A stretch of 64,000 nt of DNA from Stieleria mannarensis (GCF_014154935.1 NZ_JACEHH010000030.1:55008-119007); one strand, 5' to 3'. Shown: positions 8,528 through 18,439, counted from the first letter of the stretch. Notes: a model not told the origin generated them from the sequence alone. Numbers and translations are program-made.

Positions 8528-9577
8528 CGCAGGCAGTGGTGTCAGTTGCGGCTTTCGAGCGAGGGTCTTTCGTGCGACCGCAAACCAGCTGGATTGTTGC
8601 AAATCACGGTACGGGGACCCGACCGGCAGCGTTTGCATCAGGTATTGATCGGCCGCCCGCAGGTTGTGATACGGCAGAGAGGGAAACAGGTGATGCAGGG
8701 CGTGAAAGCGAATCGAGAAGGGATACAGTAACCAAGTGAAAAAATCGCGGCCGGTAAAATTGCAAGAGTCATGCAGGTGTTCCGATGCCGTCATCTTTGT
8801 CCCGTCGCTTTCGAAGTGATGATCGGCCAGCAGCCTTAGTTGATTGAGCAACAGGACGCTGATGCCGAGCGAGTAGAGCATGGGGATTCTGGTCCAATGG
8901 TTGATGCCCAACAACACGAGTGCCGGAATCAACGTGGCACGGATGCAAGTCAAGATTTCGACTGCCGTGATGCGGCGCCGATCGGCCGCGGAGACCCTTC
9001 GCACATAGTGGGGATTCATCATCAGCGATGAACAACGCGTTAACACAAACGTGCGAAGCTTGGGGTGCAAAAAGGTCAACGGGGTGAGGATAAACCGCGC
9101 GGTGACGAGGATGGGAAATGCCAGCACCAACAGCGAGTAGGCGAGCATGCTGGTCCAATTTCCGCGTCGGAAGCAATTGACGATGTATTCGGGATCCTGC
9201 TTGGTTCCATACAGGCGGTGGGTATGGTGATCGCGGTGATGGCCGGAAAAGAAAGGCGAAGGGGCCAACATCATCACACCTGCGACCAGATTCCAGGCGA
9301 CCTTGTAAGCACGCATCTCATGTTCGCCCAGATGCGCGACTTCATGCACAAGTGAACCGGCGCGATAAAGCCAAAACACCGCGATCGGAAACGCGACGAC
9401 TTGGTAGACCGACCAGGAGTCCGCTGTCAGATAGACGCTCGCCGCGGTGTACGCCAGCACGATGCTGACCAAAAAATCTCGCCAATAGATCCATGGTGAA
9501 ACGCGAAAGTAATCGGTCTCGGCGTCGCGCAACGCGACTTTGGAATCATGGACCCACTGCTGTGAACAAGCATCCAT
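8510..9577 (-). CDS. Fatty acid desaturase (membrane di-iron type)
   Basis: An integral-membrane desaturase of 355 residues that should introduce a double bond into acyl chains with a di-iron centre and O2. Three histidine boxes are visible: HEVAH (78-82), HHRDHH (113-118) and HALHH near residue 300. They are separated by hydrophobic segments, as in the FA_desaturase family. The ATG at 9577 has a GGAG seven bases upstream. The final residues and stop (RTCGF-stop) are read from the end of an intergenic repeat, so the C-terminus may have been altered by repeat insertion. The exact acyl substrate cannot be told. Confidence 0.88.
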   Translation of the reverse strand: MDACSQQWVHDSKVALRDAETDYFRVSPWIYWRDFLVSIVLAYTAASVYLTADSWSVYQVVAFPIAVFWLYRAGSLVHEVAHLGEHEMRAYKVAWNLVAGVMMLAPSPFFSGHHRDHHTHRLYGTKQDPEYIVNCFRRGNWTSMLAYSLLVLAFPILVTARFILTPLTFLHPKLRTFVLTRCSSLMMNPHYVRRVSAADRRRITAVEILTCIRATLIPALVLLGINHWTRIPMLYSLGISVLLLNQLRLLADHHFESDGTKMTASEHLHDSCNFTGRDFFTWLLYPFSIRFHALHHLFPSLPYHNLRAADQYLMQTLPVGSPYRDLQQSSWFAVARKTLARKPQLTPLPARTCGF

Positions 9578-9725
9578 CAAAATCTCCGGCTAGTAGGTCG
9601 GGGGCGTCGGCCTTCCAGCGAGGCCGCGTCCAGTGGAAGCCGAAAGCTTAGGCGATCGTCGCCCGCTTGTAGAGGTGAACTCGGCCCGTCGGCGTCGAAT
9701 GTTGTCTCAACGCGTCGCGATCCTG

Positions 9726-9846
9726 CTAGGCTTTGTCCCTCAACCGGTAGCGGAAGCCGCCAAGGCTTTCGACTCGCAGCAGTCCACACGGAAAAAGCCG
9801 GAATTCTTGGCGAATTCCGCTACCACATACGCCCCTTGCCGGGTTT
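9726..9846. repeat. CTAG-bounded inverted-repeat element, copy B (right end lost)
   Basis: Starts CTAGGCTTTGTCCC like copies A and C and has the same interior blocks (GCGGAAGCCGCCAAGG and GGCGAATTCCGCTACC). It breaks off after GGGTTTAGGGA without the terminal CAAAGCCTAG. A different palindrome follows directly (9856-9902), which may have replaced the end. Confidence 0.7.
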
Positions 9847-9855
9847 AGGGACGCC

Positions 9856-9902
9856 GGGTCAATAGCCGGTACGGCCCTCCGGGTGCTTCGCACTATTGAC
9901 CC
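9856..9902. repeat. Short palindrome with GGGTCAATAG / CTATTGACCC arms
   Basis: Perfect 10 bp inverted arms enclose a core containing GGGTGCTTCGCA. The core TGCGAAGCACCC is shared with the larger palindrome at 63112-63185, so the two belong to one repeat family with different outer arms. Confidence 0.6.
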
Positions 9903-9928
9903 CCGTCCCCTTTTCGCGCCTCGCAGCA

Positions 9929-11863
9929 CTAGTGGGTGTGGTGGGGTTCGGTGGTTTGCAATTGCACCATGTCGCGATAACGGCCTCCGCCCTCAAGCAG
10001 TTGCTGGTGGGTGCCGACTTCGACGAGGCGACCGTCTTCGAGCACAACGATCTTGTCCGCGTTTCGGATCGTGCTCAACCGGTGCGCGATTACCAGCGAG
10101 GTCCGGTTTTGCAGCAACTCCTCAAGGGATCGTTGGATCATCTGTTCGCTTTGGCTGTCCAGGTTGCTGGTCGCTTCGTCGAGGATCAAGATTTTCGGGT
10201 CGGCCAGAATCGCGCGGGCGATGGCGAGACGTTGACGTTGTCCGCCGGAGAGTTTGACGCCGCGTTCGCCGATGATGCTGTCGTAGCCTTGGGGCAGCTT
10301 TTCGATAAATTCGTGGGCCGCTGCCGCTCGAGCGGCGGCGATGATTTCGGTTGGATCGCAATCGCGGCGTGCGTACGCGATGTTGTCGGCGATCGTGCCG
10401 TCAAACAAGAACACTTCTTGTTCGACGATCCCCAGCAGGGCTCGATAGGAATCCAGGTTGATATCGCGAAGGTCTCTTCCGTCCAGCCGCACGCAGCCTT
10501 CGGCGGGGTCATAGAACCGGGCGATCAAGTTGGTCAGCGTGGTTTTTCCCGCACCGCTGCGACCGACCAGGGCGACCGTTTCGCCGGGTTCGATCTCCAG
10601 TGAGATCTCTTGCAGGACGAAGGTGTCGGTGCCGGGGTAACGGAAGGAGAGGTCGTTGATCTGGATCCTGCCGGCGGTCGATGATTTGGTGACATGGACG
10701 GCATCGGGGTTGGTCGGCAATTCGCTGTCGACTTCCATCACGTCCAGGATGCGGTCCAGCCCGGCCAGGTTGTTTTGAAACCCGACGGCACTGCCGGCGA
10801 TCGTTGCCAACGGGTCCAGCAGCATGGTCAGGTAAACCAGAAACATCATCAGGTCACCGAGTGTCAGTTCGCCTTGAATGATCTGGTAGCCGCCGTAGAG
10901 CAACAATCCGGTCGACGCCAGCGGGATGATGACTTCCCAGACCGTTTCGATGATCCGCGTCCACCACCAAGTGAAAAGCTGTTGCCGGACCAAGAAGCCG
11001 CCTTCGCGAACAAACTTGGCCGATTCGTGGCGTGATCGGGAAAAGGTTCGCACGACGCGGATCCCGCCAAAAGTTTCGGTCGCGCCGGCGTCGATCCGTT
11101 GTCGCTGTTTGCGGATGTCGCGATACAACGGCCGGATACGGTTGATCCAGGTGCGATGGCTGACCCACACGATCGGCAGCAGCAGCAAACCGCCGACCAT
11201 CAGTTTCCAGTCGACGAAGATCAGGATGATCAGGCTGCCGACGAATTGGACGATCGCCCGCCAGGGGTTGTACAACATCGAAAAGATCAGGTCGGCCACG
11301 CCCCCGGCGTCTTCGCGAATCAGACTGGCCACGCCGCCGGATTTCAGGTCGTAGACGCGTCCCAGGGGCAACCGAATGGCGTGGTCAAACACGCGACGGC
11401 GAATCGTGATCTGGGATTGGTTGACGGCTTTGGTGGCGGTCCAGCGGCTGAACAGATGAACGATCGTCGCCAGGATTGTCATCACGACGACGGCGGCGGC
11501 GATCCAGACCAGCCGCTGCATCTTGTCACTCGGCCAGTCAAATTCGGCCAGCCAAGTCGGCAGCGGTTTGGGGGGATCGGTCAGCACACAGTCGATCGCC
11601 AGTTTGGTGCCGACCGGGGGTACCAATCGCAACCCGATCGCGATGGTCAAAAAGAACAGTGCGAGGATGATTTGGCGGCGGTGCGGACCGACCAACGCCC
11701 AGAATTCACGGATCAATTCCCAGAAACTGCGGTCGCGGGTGCCTAATTTGACGGCGCTGCGATCGGCGCCGTGGTGCCCCGTCGGGCGAACCTTCTCCGC
11801 ATTTCGCTGGCGGACTGTCTGACGGTAGGCGGCAAATCGATGACGGCTGGGCAGTGTAGGCAT
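9929..11863 (-). CDS. ABC exporter, fused permease and ATPase (MsbA/BmrA-like)
   Basis: A 644-residue half-transporter: about 60 cytosolic residues, a six-helix ABC membrane domain (residues about 75-370), then an ATPase domain. The ATPase shows Walker A GRSGAGKTT, signature LSGGQRQRLAIARAIL, Walker B ILILDEAT and the H-loop in LVIAHRLST. It probably works as a homodimer exporting a lipid or drug; the substrate cannot be inferred. The N-terminal extension before the first membrane helix is longer than in MsbA and Arg-rich. ATG at 11863. It diverges from the peptidase-like gene at 12088. Confidence 0.92.
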   Translation of the reverse strand: MPTLPSRHRFAAYRQTVRQRNAEKVRPTGHHGADRSAVKLGTRDRSFWELIREFWALVGPHRRQIILALFFLTIAIGLRLVPPVGTKLAIDCVLTDPPKPLPTWLAEFDWPSDKMQRLVWIAAAVVVMTILATIVHLFSRWTATKAVNQSQITIRRRVFDHAIRLPLGRVYDLKSGGVASLIREDAGGVADLIFSMLYNPWRAIVQFVGSLIILIFVDWKLMVGGLLLLPIVWVSHRTWINRIRPLYRDIRKQRQRIDAGATETFGGIRVVRTFSRSRHESAKFVREGGFLVRQQLFTWWWTRIIETVWEVIIPLASTGLLLYGGYQIIQGELTLGDLMMFLVYLTMLLDPLATIAGSAVGFQNNLAGLDRILDVMEVDSELPTNPDAVHVTKSSTAGRIQINDLSFRYPGTDTFVLQEISLEIEPGETVALVGRSGAGKTTLTNLIARFYDPAEGCVRLDGRDLRDINLDSYRALLGIVEQEVFLFDGTIADNIAYARRDCDPTEIIAAARAAAAHEFIEKLPQGYDSIIGERGVKLSGGQRQRLAIARAILADPKILILDEATSNLDSQSEQMIQRSLEELLQNRTSLVIAHRLSTIRNADKIVVLEDGRLVEVGTHQQLLEGGGRYRDMVQLQTTEPHHTH

Positions 11864-12087
11864 ACGCTATTGGTAGCGCCGTGGTGGCCAGATGACAAGG
11901 TGCGGTGGGGTGGGGGCGAGCTGGCGGGGACGCCCCCATCGGCGTACTGAACTTCGGTCACGGAGCCGGTTGCGGCCAAGGCCGGTCGACACGGCGGAAT
12001 TTCGATGGCCATGGCCGATGGGAGGATGTTACACTGAAACGCTCTCCTCGTCGGTCTCCGCTAGTCTTCTCGTTCGGAGGGGTGTCC

Positions 12088-12981
12088 ATGCTGGATCTCG
12101 TCGTCGCGACCTCGGTGATGGTGTTGTTGTGTCTGGTGACCGGATTATTTGTCGCGGTCCGCATGAAGCGTGAGTCGCGTTTCTCCAGCGTGGTGTTGTG
12201 TCTTTCGGTGCTGTCGGCGGCCGGGTACGTCTACTTTTTAAACGGGACATTGACGTGGGCCCGATTCGTCCCGTTGACCGCGGCGATCGTGTGGACCAAT
12301 TTCGCGCCGATCTTTTTGTGCGTCGCTAGCGCGGCGGCGCTGGCGATCCCGAATCGACCGTTGTGGCGGCGTGGCGGGTTGTCGTTGGTGTTGGCATTGT
12401 TTGCGACCGCGACGCTGTTGCAGCCGATCGTCCAGCCGGTGATCCGTCCGGTGCGGCACAGCATGAACACGGTTTGGTTGGGGCACGACGTGTGCCAGCA
12501 ATCCGGCAGCGTGACCTGCAGCCCCGCCGCGGCGGCGACGTTGTTGAAAGCCAATGGGATCGATGCGGAGGAACATCAGTTGGTGCAGTGGTGTTTGACC
12601 GATGCACTGGGCACGACGTCGCTGGGGCTGTGGCGTGGGTTGCGGTTGGCAACCGCGCAGACGCCGTGGGAACCGGAGGTGATGGACGTCACGTTGGAGG
12701 ATCTGCTTAGCCGCGAGCCCCGCGACGACATCTTTCCCTGTTTGATCCTGGTCGGATTTCCCCGTTTCGCATCGGTCGCCTCACCGGAAATCGAATCACG
12801 TTACATCAAAGAGTACGGTTGGCCACGAGGATTTCGACACAGCGTCGTGTTGTACGGACCGGCTGAGGACGGTGGGATCGAAGTCGGCGATCCGTCGATC
12901 GGACGTGAGCGTTGGGCAAAGCAAGATCTGGAAATCCTGTGGCGCGGCGAAGCGGTGCGATTGGTGCGTCGCGAGTCGTGA
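12088..12981 (+). CDS. Membrane-anchored C39-like cysteine peptidase
   Basis: A 297-residue protein with about four N-terminal hydrophobic segments (residues 1-25, 33-52, 62-86, 98-120) followed by a papain-like domain. The probable catalytic set is Gln138, Cys144 (SVTCSPAAAATLL), His251 (FRHSVVLYG) and Asp268 (VGDP), the pattern of peptidase family C39, which cleaves double-glycine leaders. Unlike classical C39 exporters it carries no ABC transporter domain in the same chain. An ABC exporter is divergently encoded 220 bp away. ATG 12088 has a strong GGAGGGG Shine-Dalgarno (12077-12083). The substrate is unknown. Confidence 0.75.
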   Translation: MLDLVVATSVMVLLCLVTGLFVAVRMKRESRFSSVVLCLSVLSAAGYVYFLNGTLTWARFVPLTAAIVWTNFAPIFLCVASAAALAIPNRPLWRRGGLSLVLALFATATLLQPIVQPVIRPVRHSMNTVWLGHDVCQQSGSVTCSPAAAATLLKANGIDAEEHQLVQWCLTDALGTTSLGLWRGLRLATAQTPWEPEVMDVTLEDLLSREPRDDIFPCLILVGFPRFASVASPEIESRYIKEYGWPRGFRHSVVLYGPAEDGGIEVGDPSIGRERWAKQDLEILWRGEAVRLVRRES

Positions 12982-13072
12982 CGTGGTTTTCCCGGACCAC
13001 GCTCCCTTCCGGGCCGTCGTCGCTACGAAGCAGCGAGTCGCCTAAATGCTAAACACCCGCGTCGGGGCGGTC

Positions 13073-14311
13073 CTAAAGTTTTCGGGCTTCGGTGGCCAGT
13101 CGGGCCAGGCGGGTGGTCAGTTCGTCTTCGAGGGTTTGCATCAACGGATCACGCTGGCCTTTGGGAGGGCGTTTGGTGTCGACGTCGATGGCCGGCGCGA
13201 ACTCGATGACCGCTTTCAAGGGGATCGAATGGTCGGCGTGGCCGTTGACGGATTCCTGCATCCGTTGGATGGTTTCGACGATTCGGGTGTCGGTCACCTG
13301 ATCGGCCATCAGGTAGCTGTCGGGGTACGAGGAAAGGTCTTGGGCGATGTCGGCGGCCTGGACATGGCGTTTGAGTGCGGTCGCGGTTGCGGGGTCGGCG
13401 CCGTTTTCGAAATAACGCGACGAGGCGGTGGAGCGAATCAGCCGGACACGTTCGCGGACGTCCACCAAGGGTTTATCCAGCCGCATCTCCGCTTCGGTCG
13501 ATGTGAGCAAATGTTCGATCAAGGCATCGCGTCGGGTCGGCAAGTCGCCCGCACCGCAGTGTCCGAGGTACTGGATCTCTTTCAGCGACAACAGCGCTTC
13601 GGCGAGTCGGACGGTGCGACTGCGAATGTCGCGTGGCGGCATCAGTTTCCAGCCCAGGCGTCGTTCGAATCGGTCCAGTTGCTCGGTCGCCCAGCGGTCG
13701 ATTTTTTCCAGGCACAGGTATTTGATCGCGACCGGATGAACGACGACGTTGCCGCTGCCCGCAGCGGCGGTCGTTGACGAGTCGGCGTGAAGTTTTGCGC
13801 GTCGTTTGGCGGCGGTGCGGGCGATGAAAGCGACGCCGTCCAGGAGCGGTTTCAGTTGGTCGTTGGTGCGATTGGTGGTGCCTTCGGGGAAGATGATCAG
13901 GGGCCGACGGCCTTCGACCAGGATCTCGATCGCGGCTTCGAGTGATTGTCGGTCGTTGCCTTCGCGAAAGATGCTGAAGGCACCCATTCGGCGCAGTGCG
14001 AATCGGTCGAACCGGCCTTCGTTGAACAGGTGCCACGATGCCATGGCATGGACATAAATCCCCAGTTCTCGGGCGGGCCAGCCCATGACCAGCGGATCGG
14101 CGTAGCGGCAATGATTGGGGGCCAGCAAGATACCGTGCTGTGCCTCAAGGGATCGCCGCAGGTGTTCGGTGCCGCGGAGTTCGTAGTCGACGACGCCTTC
14201 TTTGCGTTTCAGATAACGATCGTACAGCCGCAGCCGTTGGATCAACCACGGCCAGAGTGTTCCGCGGTAGGGAGGCACAAATTCATAGGGACGCTCGAAA
14301 ACAACGGTCAT
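13073..14311 (-). CDS. PlsC-type acyltransferase (1-acylglycerol-3-phosphate acyltransferase-like)
   Basis: A 412-residue protein with the acyltransferase motif I NHCRYADP (NHxxxxD) and motif III FPEGTTNR, so it probably transfers an acyl chain to lysophosphatidate or a related lipid. The C-terminal 200 residues extend well beyond the catalytic PlsC domain and have no recognised fold. ATG 14311 (MTVVFERPYEF) is preferred; an in-frame TTG at 14386 would add 25 residues. Its 3' end lies 91 bp from the convergent peptidase-like gene. Confidence 0.85.
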   Translation of the reverse strand: MTVVFERPYEFVPPYRGTLWPWLIQRLRLYDRYLKRKEGVVDYELRGTEHLRRSLEAQHGILLAPNHCRYADPLVMGWPARELGIYVHAMASWHLFNEGRFDRFALRRMGAFSIFREGNDRQSLEAAIEILVEGRRPLIIFPEGTTNRTNDQLKPLLDGVAFIARTAAKRRAKLHADSSTTAAAGSGNVVVHPVAIKYLCLEKIDRWATEQLDRFERRLGWKLMPPRDIRSRTVRLAEALLSLKEIQYLGHCGAGDLPTRRDALIEHLLTSTEAEMRLDKPLVDVRERVRLIRSTASSRYFENGADPATATALKRHVQAADIAQDLSSYPDSYLMADQVTDTRIVETIQRMQESVNGHADHSIPLKAVIEFAPAIDVDTKRPPKGQRDPLMQTLEDELTTRLARLATEARKL

Positions 14312-14432
14312 CGGCGTGGGCAACTCTGGGGGCGGAACATTGGCGGTCGCGTGGCTGCTGCGTTGAAAGGCACGCTGCGGACACAAGCGGGATCATGGTC
14401 GAAAGTTTAGAGAGCCCGAGGGTGCCTGACCA

Positions 14433-16055
14433 TTACGGTCCGACGCCGGAACCGGAGGCTTGTCCCAGGAAAAATCCCAAACCGACCGCGACGATGAAGA
14501 ATGCCACCAAGAGTGCCGCGATCAGCATCTTGTCGACGCCTTTTTCTTTAACCGGCTTGCGGCTTTCGGGTTTGTAGACGTCCGATTCGCTGCCGACATG
14601 AACGCTGGATCGTCCTTCGCTGCGCTCGGGGTAGTGCTGGGGGGCGGCGGCCGGCTGCTTCAGGGCCGGAGACGATTTGCGGGCAGCAGACTGACGGGCA
14701 GCAGGTTGGCGAGAGGCGGGCTGGCGGGAGGCCGCACCGCCGTAGCCCGATTCGACTTGCAGGTCCAAGAAGCTGTTGTCGTTGAAGTCGATCGCCGGAC
14801 GTTTGACGTTGACCATTTTTCCGCTGTCGTTGGCGCTCAATCCTTCGCCGCGGATCAGACGGCTGCGGCTGCTGGTCAGCGTCTCGTCGTTTTTGTTGGA
14901 AAGCGTGTCGCCGCCTTGGTCGGGGCGCAGCGTGTCGTCGTCCAGCGAGATCGAGGAGGAACCGTCACCGCCGATCCCCGGCAATTCGCCCAGGCCGATC
15001 GTCACCTTTTGTCCACGCGGGACTTTGGCGACGTAGCGTTCCAGGACCTCGGCAACATCTTCGGCCGACTGGTAGCGATAGTTCGGATCCTTCTGGATCA
15101 TTTTGACGCAGATGCCTTCCAGTTCACCGGGCACGCCCTTGCGGATTTCACGGATCGGTTTGGGCATCTCCTTTTGATGCATCGCGATCCGTTGGGCCAG
15201 GGTGCCTTGGTTGAACGGCGGTTGGCCGGTCAGCAGGTAGTACATCGTGCAGCCCAAGCCATAGATATCTGCACGGTGGTCGACGGTATGGCTGTTGAGG
15301 GCCTGTTCGGGCGCCAGGTAGTCTGCGGTTCCGAGCACGTTTTCGTTGTTGGCCACCGTCAGCGATTCGTCTTCTTCGGCGCCCATCAACGCCAATCCCA
15401 TGTCCAGCAAGCGGACGGTGTGGGAGGAATCCAGCAGCAGGTTGGCGGGTTTGACGTCGCGATGGATCACACCTTTGGAATGCGCGTGGGCCAACCCGCG
15501 AGCGGCTTGGGCGATCACCTCGGCGGCTGTTGATGGATCCAAGGCGCCGTCGCGTTTGACCAACGCTTGCAGGTCCAGCCCGTCGACGTATTCCATCACG
15601 ATGTAATGGACGTCGCCTTCGTTGTCGATGTCGTACGCCAGCACAATGTTGGGGTGATTGAGCGACGCGATCGCTTTGGCTTCCAGCTGAAAGCGGGCCA
15701 GGTACGACGAGTCGGCGACCCGCTTCTTGGGCAACACCTTGATCGCCCGGCGGTCGTGCAGCTTGGTGTGCTCGGCCAGATACACGCTGCTCATCCCGCC
15801 GGTGCCGATGTGGCCGAGCAACTTGTATTTGCCTAAGAAGAAGCCTTTGTATTTTCCGTTGAGCAGTTTTTCATTGTGCCACTCGGTCAGCAAACCGTTC
15901 TTGGCAAACAGACGGGCCAACGTTTTTGCGTCCGGGGGCAACCCGCCGTCATAGTGCTGACGAACCTTCTCCAGCAACCGCTTCGCTTTGGCTGGATCGA
16001 CCAGGCGGCTTTTCTCGACCAGTTCAAGAAACTTTTTGGGCGACGGTTCCGACAT
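14433..16055 (-). CDS. Ser/Thr protein kinase (PknB-type) with C-terminal transmembrane segment
   Basis: A 540-residue kinase. An N-terminal helical region of about 75 residues precedes the kinase domain. The domain has a glycine loop GTGGMSSVY, Lys106 in AIKV, the catalytic HRD (Asp200) in [13 protein letters not shown] in place of DFG (Asp218) and an APEQ motif. A low-complexity linker rich in Gln, Ala, Arg and Ser follows. A single hydrophobic helix near residues 510-532 then anchors it, leaving only a short tail outside. There is no PASTA or other sensor domain. Start at 16055 (MSEPSPKK); the frame is open to 16079. Confidence 0.92.
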   Translation of the reverse strand: MSEPSPKKFLELVEKSRLVDPAKAKRLLEKVRQHYDGGLPPDAKTLARLFAKNGLLTEWHNEKLLNGKYKGFFLGKYKLLGHIGTGGMSSVYLAEHTKLHDRRAIKVLPKKRVADSSYLARFQLEAKAIASLNHPNIVLAYDIDNEGDVHYIVMEYVDGLDLQALVKRDGALDPSTAAEVIAQAARGLAHAHSKGVIHRDVKPANLLLDSSHTVRLLDMGLALMGAEEDESLTVANNENVLGTADYLAPEQALNSHTVDHRADIYGLGCTMYYLLTGQPPFNQGTLAQRIAMHQKEMPKPIREIRKGVPGELEGICVKMIQKDPNYRYQSAEDVAEVLERYVAKVPRGQKVTIGLGELPGIGGDGSSSISLDDDTLRPDQGGDTLSNKNDETLTSSRSRLIRGEGLSANDSGKMVNVKRPAIDFNDNSFLDLQVESGYGGAASRQPASRQPAARQSAARKSSPALKQPAAAPQHYPERSEGRSSVHVGSESDVYKPESRKPVKEKGVDKMLIAALLVAFFIVAVGLGFFLGQASGSGVGP

Positions 16056-16478
16056 AAGTGACCGTTTCGGTGGTCCCACAATACAGACGCATGCGATGCG
16101 GGATTCCAGTTTTTTCCAGGGGAGTCAGTTTTGGCGAGACGGGAAGTCTACGCAACTGGCGGGCCGGATTGGAGAGCCACGCGGGAAATTGCAAATCGAT
16201 TTCGCAAAGAAAGTTGCGGCGATCTCGCGTCACGACCAACTCGTATCCTAACCGCAAATGCGGCGATCGACACGCTGATCAGGGGGATTCTAACGCAGCA
16301 AATGTCACTCGGGGTGTGGTTTTAGCGGTTAAGCGCCGCCCAGATGCCGCTTTCGACCTGCAAATCTGTCCCCGGGGTGCTCAGGGGAGCTTTCACGCGG
16401 ATAATGGTACCGATCTGTCACCGCGCTCCACCTCCGCTTCTCCGCTTCATCAACCTTTCATTACGCAGTCATCGTTTC
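16056..16478. other. Intergenic region, divergent kinase / glycosyltransferase promoters
   Basis: A 423 bp gap between two divergent genes. No convincing ORF, repeat of the families seen elsewhere, or RNA gene was found. Both upstream regions must lie here, but no confident -35/-10 pair was identified. Confidence 0.5.
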
Positions 16479-17213
16479 ATGCATCGCGGTCCGGATCGAA
16501 AATTACACCTCGGCGTGATGGCGAAGCATTGGACCTCGGGCCGCGTCAAGACACGGTTGGGAGCGACCATCGGGATGCGTCAGGCGGCGGAGGTGCATCG
16601 GGCGTTTTGCCACCATTTGGCCGGCCGATTGGCCACCACGGCCGATCAACGTTCGTTCGTCGTGTCGCCGCCGGAGCGTCAGGCGGACTTTCGGGCATCG
16701 CTGCCACAGGACTGGCAGATCGAAATCCAATCCGATGGCGACTTGGGATGCCGCATGATGGCTTGGTTCTCCGCTGATTGCGGGGGCGATTGTGGGGGCG
16801 ATGGCCAAGTCGATCGCGTTTTGATCGGTGCCGATTGCCCCCTGTTGGACGGTTCGGTGATTCGCCAAACCGGTGAGCTGCTTGGATCCCACGACGTCGT
16901 GCTGGGGCCGGCGATCGATGGCGGGTATTACTTGATTGCCCTGCGTGGGCCCTGGCGTGCAGCGTACCAGCGGTTGATGGAACAGATGCCGTGGAGCGGC
17001 GCGTCGGTTTTCCGGTTGACGTGTCGTCGTGCGGAGGAGGCCGGATTGCGATTGGCGACGCTGGCGACGATGGAGGACGTCGATACGATCAAGGAGTTGG
17101 AACAGTTGATGATTCGATTGGAGCAGTGTTCAAGCGACGCGGATTGCCGCACACTTCGTCGGTCGATCGAACAAGCGATTTCGCAGCCGGGAAGGGAGCG
17201 GGGAGAGGAATGA
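16479..17213 (+). CDS. TIGR04282-family glycosyltransferase (GT-A fold, DUF2064)
   Basis: A 244-residue protein of the arsenosugar-type glycosyltransferase A family. It has an N-terminal nucleotide-binding segment GVMAKHWTSGRVKTRLGAT, then LIGADCPLLDGSVI, and GPAIDGGYYLIAL carrying the typical acidic residues. Members resemble nucleotidyl/glycosyltransferases and lack firm biochemical proof. The ATG at 16479 gives family length; the frame is open to 16344. Its stop overlaps the start of the next gene by four bases (ATGA), so the two are coupled. Confidence 0.85.
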   Translation: MHRGPDRKLHLGVMAKHWTSGRVKTRLGATIGMRQAAEVHRAFCHHLAGRLATTADQRSFVVSPPERQADFRASLPQDWQIEIQSDGDLGCRMMAWFSADCGGDCGGDGQVDRVLIGADCPLLDGSVIRQTGELLGSHDVVLGPAIDGGYYLIALRGPWRAAYQRLMEQMPWSGASVFRLTCRRAEEAGLRLATLATMEDVDTIKELEQLMIRLEQCSSDADCRTLRRSIEQAISQPGRERGEE

Positions 17214-18397
17214 ATAGCGACGTGGTGGTGATCGGGGCCGGTGCGATCGGATTGACGCTGGCGTATGAACTGGCGCGACGCGGCCGGCAGGTGACGGTCA
17301 TCGACCGGGATCGATTGGTTGCCGTGGAGACCGACGGGTGTTCGATCAACACGCCTTTTCGATCGGCCACGTCGTGGGCGGCTGCCGGTATTTTGCCGCC
17401 GGCCGATTTGGAACACTCAACCGATCCGATGGACCGGCTACGCGGGCTCAGCCACCAGCGGTTTCCCGAATTGGCCGAACGATTGAAGGCGGAGTCTGGG
17501 ATCGATTCCGGGTTGGCGCGTTGCGGCGGGTGGTACTTGTCTGACACCGTCGGCGAGACGGCGTCGATGGTCGGCATGGTGTCCTACTGGCGTGAGCTGT
17601 CGATCGAGTGCGACGAGCGGACGCCGGCGGAGTTTGCCGGATGTGAACCGGCGCTGGCCGAGTGGGCCCAGCACGAGCCGTCCGCGCGGGCTTGGTGGGT
17701 ACCCGATGAATACCAAATCTCCCCGCCGCTGTTCTTGCAAGCCTTGATCGAAGCCTGTGGTCGCTTGGGGGTGACGTTTCTGGATCAAACCCGCGTCGTG
17801 GATCTGGAGGATGTCGAATCTAAGGCGACGGTCGCGTTTGAACGTCGTCATGCGGGGCGTCAAAGGATCGAAGCCGCTCAAGCGGTCGTTTGCGGCGGGA
17901 CGTGGAGCGGGCTGATGGCCCAGCGATTGCGACTTGCCAAAAGTCTGGTGCCGGTGCGGGGGCAGGTGTTGTTGTTGAAGACCGAGCAGCCGATCTTGTC
18001 GAGCATCATTAATTTCGGCCAACGCTATTTTGTTCCGCGACGTGACGGTGCCGTGTTGGTCGGTTCCTGTGAAGAAGAGGTCGGATTTCAACGCGGGACG
18101 ACGCCGGCGATGCTGGACGAGTTCCGCCGGTTCGTTCGACGCGTTTGCCCGCCGCTCGCGTCGGCTCGGGAATTGGGCGCTTGGTCGGGGTTGCGGCCGT
18201 TGACCTTTGACGGGTTTCCGATCTGCGGCAAGTTGCCCGGCAGCGAATCGATTTTCGTCGCCACCGGACACTTTCGCAGCGGCATCCATCTGTCGCCGGG
18301 GACCGCGATCTGTATGGCCGATGTGATGGGCGGTGCCGAGCCCCCGATCGATCTGCAGCCCTTCGCGGTCGGAAAGCAGCAGGGGACGGCCGGTTGA
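17210..18397 (+). CDS. thiO: FAD-dependent amino-acid oxidase, glycine oxidase ThiO-like
   Basis: A 395-residue DAO-fold flavoenzyme. It has an N-terminal dinucleotide motif GAGAIGLTLAYELARRG with the acidic strand end VIDRD, plus a C-terminal GLRPLTFDGFPICG and ATGHFRSGIHLSP block as in ThiO, which oxidises glycine to the iminoacetate used for the thiamine thiazole. ThiO is soluble, and no membrane segment is seen here. The gene starts four bases inside the glycosyltransferase stop, with a GGAGAGG ribosome site. No thiG, thiS or other thi gene is nearby, so the thiamine role is inferred from family only. Confidence 0.8.
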   Translation: MNSDVVVIGAGAIGLTLAYELARRGRQVTVIDRDRLVAVETDGCSINTPFRSATSWAAAGILPPADLEHSTDPMDRLRGLSHQRFPELAERLKAESGIDSGLARCGGWYLSDTVGETASMVGMVSYWRELSIECDERTPAEFAGCEPALAEWAQHEPSARAWWVPDEYQISPPLFLQALIEACGRLGVTFLDQTRVVDLEDVESKATVAFERRHAGRQRIEAAQAVVCGGTWSGLMAQRLRLAKSLVPVRGQVLLLKTEQPILSSIINFGQRYFVPRRDGAVLVGSCEEEVGFQRGTTPAMLDEFRRFVRRVCPPLASARELGAWSGLRPLTFDGFPICGKLPGSESIFVATGHFRSGIHLSPGTAICMADVMGGAEPPIDLQPFAVGKQQGTAG

Positions 18398-18399
18398 TG

Positions 18400-18439
18400 A
18401 ACGGCTAATCCTTAACGGCTAATCCTTAACGGCTAATCC
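18400..18439. repeat. Three tandem 14 bp units (AACGGCTAATCCTT)
   Basis: Three consecutive copies, the last shortened, directly after the thiO stop codon. No function is apparent. Confidence 0.75.
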
